Below are positions 24,320 to 25,620 of a DNA stretch of 25,620 nucleotides, in pieces. Origin of the DNA: CAZBBC01 sp964489835 (GTDB taxonomy: Bacteria > Calditrichota > Calditrichia > JAJRVZ01). Position numbers and translations under genes: made by a program. The stretch is taken from contig CAZBBC010000054.1 of assembly GCA_964489835.1 (NCBI GenBank), positions 1 to 25,620 of the forward strand. The letters run 5' to 3'. Within the stretch, counting starts at the first letter, position 1, and the number at the start of each line of letters is the position of its first letter. The notes beneath the pieces were generated by a model. It was given only the letters and a program-made list of their open reading frames with translations, did not search any database and was not told the DNA's origin.

Positions 24320-24363
24320 CTAATAACGGATTATTTTACTAAGAAAAAGTTATCATTAGTTGT

Positions 24364-25620
24364 TTATTTCAATCCTTCAACCGCCATCTTATAGGCGGAT
24401 GTTGTCGTATAATATTTGGCGATCATATTCGGTACCTCCCAGGCAGGCATGTCATTATTGGCCAGAAAGCCCAGGTATTTTTCCATCACCTGGGCAAAAT
24501 GTGCTTCATGCCCTAGACGGTACTTGTCCGGAATCATCACCTGCCACCGATCCTTATGTTTTTGTAATTCGATACCCGGATAGGTAATCTGAAGATTCTC
24601 AACCATCTGTTTAAGTCCTGATTCAACCGATGGGTCCTTGATCTGAACAAATAGTTCCGGACGATAATTCTGCTCTTCGTTTTGTAAAATAATGATATCA
24701 GATTTACTGCCCCGGGCAATGGAATAATGTGTATCCCCGCCACCGGGCGGTGCTTCGAAATTCCATTTAACCGACACTTTGATATATATGTCCTTTAATC
24801 GATAGGTCATAGCCCCATTGGCATAAACTTCAATAATATCCTGATCTGTCCGATAGGGTTCAAGATAATCGGGATACGCTGCCAAAGCGGTTACTTTTTT
24901 AAATTGTTCCCGGTCAATCTTTGTTGGCCAGCGCTTGGCTTCCACCATCTGAATATCTTTTTGATAATCAACGATTTGTTCCGGAAAACAACTCCATTGT
25001 ACTAAATCCACCAGATGGGTAGTGACATCTACGATGCCTTCCCCCTGCTGCAGAACATCAAAATACCATCCCGGACGTTTTATCGGATTCCCGGAAACAT
25101 ATTTAAAATAATGATGGACACTTTCCTTTATAACCGCCGGATCTTCTTTACTACCTGTCAGCAACTTGCCAAAAATCTGCGGATTATTGACTAATACTTT
25201 CTGGATGATGGAGGTAATCTCATATCTTTCAGTCATTATATCATAGAGTATGATCCCGCGCTTCTCAGCCAATGTAAACACCTGCCTTAGTGTCTGAAAA
25301 TCCTGATCATTAATACACATCGGTTTATCGGACAGGACATTAAATCCCGATTGTACCGCTGTTTTTATATAGTCTGTTTTTTTTTGGTTATTTCCGGAGA
25401 TAACGATCATATTTCCGGACCGTTCATTGATCATTTTCTCCAGAAAATCAGTACCGAGATAAAGACGGGTTTCCCAATGGGTTGGATCTTTTTCACGTTT
25501 ATTATAGCCGTCAATGCGTTTCAGGTGATCATAGACATCGGGACCATCCGGTGCATACACATGAACGACCGGTGAGACCTGCGGATACATTACCTTTTGA
25601 ACCAGGGCGGCATGAAAATG
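24364..25620 (-). CDS. Gfo/Idh/MocA-family oxidoreductase, N-terminus cut by window edge
   Basis: The frame runs from the stop at 24364 through the right edge (419 codons seen); an internal ATG at 25588-25590 is not the start, because the upstream codons HFHAALVQKV continue the conserved family sequence (the usual GHFHAALVQK). The Rossmann N-terminus is therefore largely outside. Visible are VYAPDGPD, VISGNNQKK, the NVLSDKPMC loop with catalytic-type Lys (about 99), and GIVDVTTHLVDLVQW (195-209) with conserved Asp and His. The C-terminal half (AAYPDYLEPY, EVYANGAMTYRL, GGDTHYSIARG) fits the putative-oxidoreductase C-terminal domain subfamily. No signal is seen in the part available. Such enzymes oxidise or epimerise sugars with NAD(P); the specific sugar is unknown. 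Its end is 45 bases from the beta-helix remnant. Confidence 0.9.
   Translation of the reverse strand, partial: HFHAALVQKVMYPQVSPVVHVYAPDGPDVYDHLKRIDGYNKREKDPTHWETRLYLGTDFLEKMINERSGNMIVISGNNQKKTDYIKTAVQSGFNVLSDKPMCINDQDFQTLRQVFTLAEKRGIILYDIMTERYEITSIIQKVLVNNPQIFGKLLTGSKEDPAVIKESVHHYFKYVSGNPIKRPGWYFDVLQQGEGIVDVTTHLVDLVQWSCFPEQIVDYQKDIQMVEAKRWPTKIDREQFKKVTALAAYPDYLEPYRTDQDIIEVYANGAMTYRLKDIYIKVSVKWNFEAPPGGGDTHYSIARGSKSDIIILQNEEQNYRPELFVQIKDPSVESGLKQMVENLQITYPGIELQKHKDRWQVMIPDKYRLGHEAHFAQVMEKYLGFLANNDMPAWEVPNMIAKYYTTTSAYKMAVEGLK

Overview
This window is about 25.6 kb of AT-rich bacterial DNA in which every supported gene lies on the minus strand. It contains no tRNA, rRNA, phage, integrase, CRISPR or intact transposase gene. 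The content is an accessory polysaccharide/uronate-handling region: a GH28 pectinase-type enzyme, two formylglycine sulfatases, a heparinase II/III-type lyase, a secreted esterase, a secreted phosphodiesterase, a CehA/McbA-type metallohydrolase, an exported ADP-ribosylglycohydrolase-fold protein, a sugar isomerase/epimerase, a Gfo/Idh/MocA oxidoreductase, a UroD-type methyltransferase-like protein, a VOC protein, an Nramp-fold transporter, and a nitrilase fused to a FISUMP domain. Many products carry Sec, Tat or lipoprotein signals. Frequent lipoboxes, Tat-lipoprotein sulfatases, the FISUMP domain and abundant dispersed intergenic palindromes suggest an uncultured member of the FCB group (Bacteroidota/Fibrobacterota/Calditrichota/KSB1-like). 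That is inference from gene content only. No SusC/SusD pair or regulator is visible, so this is not a canonical Bacteroidota PUL as far as the window shows. An internal run of 10 Ns shows it is a metagenome-type scaffold.

Reading in the direction of transcription (right to left): a Gfo/Idh/MocA gene cut by the right edge, a 5'-truncated beta-helix remnant, a VOC gene and the nitrilase-FISUMP gene; a GC-rich repeat/terminator block; a heparinase II/III gene followed by a degraded deacetylase fragment; a CehA-like gene followed by the ADP-ribosylglycohydrolase gene; a nested 163-bp inverted-repeat element; a UroD-like gene; a REP-like element; an esterase and a lipoprotein gene with an overlapping small frame; a second REP-like element; a phosphodiesterase gene; a broken glycosidase-like gene and an unknown membrane-anchored gene; the assembly gap; a sulfatase; then the tightest operon of the window, sulfatase - Nramp-like - isomerase; and a GH28 gene cut by the left edge.

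Functionally the set fits extracellular or periplasmic trimming of a sulfated and/or esterified uronic-acid glycan: lyase and GH28 cut the chain, sulfatases and esterase remove substituents, and isomerase/oxidoreductase handle released sugars. The actual substrate cannot be read from the sequence. Three remnants, several dispersed repeats and one AT-rich gene point to turnover by gain and loss. The points most worth following are the exported nitrilase-FISUMP fusion, the Nramp-fold protein lacking both metal-binding motifs inside a sulfatase operon, and the exported ADP-ribosylglycohydrolase lipoprotein.
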